Positions 11,770 through 12,877 of a DNA stretch of 12,877 nt are shown piece after piece. This DNA comes from Microbacteriaceae bacterium (GTDB lineage: Bacteria > Actinomycetota > Actinomycetes > Actinomycetales > Microbacteriaceae): the NCBI GenBank assembly GCA_016463265.1, contig JAEMRP010000013.1:1-12877 (forward strand), given 5' to 3'. A program made the position numbers and the translations under genes. The notes under the pieces were generated by a model. That model had not been told where the DNA came from. It did no database searches and saw only the letters and a list, made by a program, of their open reading frames with translations. Every line of letters begins with the position of its first letter. Position 1 is the stretch's first letter.

Positions 11770-12857
11770 TCGAAACCAATCATCGTCGGCTCTGGCTCGA
11801 GCATGACCCCGAACGTGTCGTGAACGCGAATCGTGATGAAGCGCGCCAATTCGAGCACTTGGTCGGTCGTGGCATTACCTCGGTTAATGATGGCCAATGT
11901 GTGTTTGCTCGACAACGCAGCGTTGCTGCCGGCGAGTGAGAAACCCTTGGCGATGCCCGCTCTCTCAATGAGCCACGCAGCGCTCAGTTTCACCCCAGTC
12001 GGCTCAGTGTCGAAGTCGACAAATTCGGGTTCGACGCCCAGTGGAACGACGAGCGGTGTTCGCTCGGCTCGAAGCGAGAAGCGCGGGGCGTCCGCCGGCA
12101 ACGACCGCGACAGTTCCTCGGACACGATTGGATTCGTAAAGAACGATCCGACGCTGACCGAATCGGGGTCATCGCTGATCACCATTCCCTTGCTCGCGCG
12201 CAGATCGAGGACTGCGCGGCGGATTTCGGCGAGCGCGACGGTTGCACCCAGTGGGACGCCGAGTGCGTCAGCGAGCTGTTCGAACCGAATCGGGGTTGAG
12301 GTTTCCGACGGCGTCATGGCGAACGTCACCGACGCCACGAGGCCGTCAAGGCCGTCCTTCAGTGATGACTGCCGATATCCGAAGTTCAGTGCGTCGGGCC
12401 GAAGTGTGACAACGTCGCCTCGTCCCGGCGGAACGAACTGAAGCGATTCAAAGGTGTCGGCTAGTTCAGCGCCGTAAGCGCCGATGTTCTGAATCGGCGC
12501 CGCCCCGACGGTTCCGGGGATTCCACTCAGGGCTTCAAGCCCAGCGAGCCCGTTATCAACCGTCCATTCAACGAGGTCGTCCCAAGGTTCCCCCGCTTCG
12601 GCGGTGACCAGCACTCGGTCGCCGTCGGTGTGACGGTCGATACCCCGTGTCGTGACGTGAATCACGGTTCCGTCGAACGGTTCGTCCGACACGACGATGT
12701 TCGATCCGCCGCCCAGAAGGAACCACGGTTCGCGTGCCGAACTGACGTCGCGAAACGTTTCCATCAGATCGGCGCGTGTTGAGGGCTCACGGAAATCAGA
12801 GATCGATCCCCCGACCCGCAAAGTCGTGAGGTCGCGGAATTCTGCGGTGTTAGTCAA
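11766..12857 (-). CDS. murB: UDP-N-acetylmuramate dehydrogenase (UDP-N-acetylenolpyruvoylglucosamine reductase)
   Basis: The 363-residue protein reduces UDP-GlcNAc-enolpyruvate to UDP-MurNAc with NADPH and FAD, the second committed step of peptidoglycan precursor synthesis in the cytoplasm. FAD-binding motifs are [19 protein letters not shown] (about 48-58) and [21 protein letters not shown] (about 109-129); the substrate domain has VGSFFTNP, whose Ser is the catalytic proton donor, and [14 protein letters not shown] near the C-terminus, followed by [21 protein letters not shown] (about 160) with the Tyr and Lys-containing element places it with type I MurB. The TTG at 12857 fits the family N-terminus, but no in-frame stop separates it from the window edge and only a weak CAGGTC precedes it, so the start is uncertain. 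Its stop codon shares a CTAG with that of the aminotransferase gene. Confidence 0.96.
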   Translation of the reverse strand: MTNTAEFRDLTTLRVGGSISDFREPSTRADLMETFRDVSSAREPWFLLGGGSNIVVSDEPFDGTVIHVTTRGIDRHTDGDRVLVTAEAGEPWDDLVEWTVDNGLAGLEALSGIPGTVGAAPIQNIGAYGAELADTFESLQFVPPGRGDVVTLRPDALNFGYRQSSLKDGLDGLVASVTFAMTPSETSTPIRFEQLADALGVPLGATVALAEIRRAVLDLRASKGMVISDDPDSVSVGSFFTNPIVSEELSRSLPADAPRFSLRAERTPLVVPLGVEPEFVDFDTEPTGVKLSAAWLIERAGIAKGFSLAGSNAALSSKHTLAIINRGNATTDQVLELARFITIRVHDTFGVMLEPEPTMIGFD

Positions 12858-12877
12858 AAACGACCTGAACCTGGGCT

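Noticed and set aside
1..12877. CRISPR arrays, insertion sequences, integrases or rRNA genes
   Set aside because: No regularly spaced repeats, transposase or integrase motifs, terminal inverted repeats or rRNA-like sequence were seen.

Overview
The window suggests a streamlined, moderately GC-rich (roughly mid-50s %) actinobacterium, most likely of the Microbacteriaceae type; this is an inference from gene content and order, not from a database search. The strongest cue is the block murB / aspartate aminotransferase / tRNA-Trp / secE / nusG / rplK / rplA, an order I recall from Streptomyces and other Actinobacteria. Further cues are GTG and TTG starts, tRNAs without encoded CCA, tight spacing, and several genes whose -10-like hexamer lies only 6-7 nt before the start codon, as in leaderless actinobacterial mRNAs.

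Left part (1-2430, all on the minus strand): the 5' part of a secreted or surface protein with repeated beta-sandwich modules, running off the left edge and preceded by a clear promoter; then a two-gene unit of a MarR-type repressor followed, with an 11-nt overlap, by an eight-helix membrane protein of an uncharacterised family. The repressor gene has a perfect 11-bp inverted repeat across its apparent leaderless promoter. A tRNA-Ser(GGA) with its own terminator follows. A short, degenerate copy of the tRNA-Ser 3' end plus a terminator-like sequence lies on the far side of the two-gene unit.

Middle-left (2516-4483, plus strand): a saccharopine-dehydrogenase-family oxidoreductase with a 24-bp dyad upstream, then a Phd/PIN-domain toxin-antitoxin pair with overlapping stop and start codons. 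The toxin stop codon abuts the rplL terminator.

Middle (4482-7934, minus strand): rplJ-rplL, preceded by a structured L10-type leader RNA that contains an intrinsic-terminator hairpin. An OmpR/PhoB response regulator and sensor kinase pair (closest in my memory to mycobacterial PhoP/PhoR) sits between rplA and rplJ, separated from rplA by a strong terminator.

Right (7950-12857): rplA, rplK, nusG, secE and tRNA-Trp on the minus strand, forming a translation/transcription/secretion housekeeping unit; then the divergent aminotransferase gene on the plus strand, which meets murB tail to tail with a 4-bp overlap.

No transposase, integrase, CRISPR array or rRNA is visible. No gene-free stretch exceeds 300 bases. 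The most uncharacterised elements are the MarR/eight-helix membrane protein unit and the possible tRNA-fragment boundary beside it; the best-structured regulatory element is the rplJ leader.
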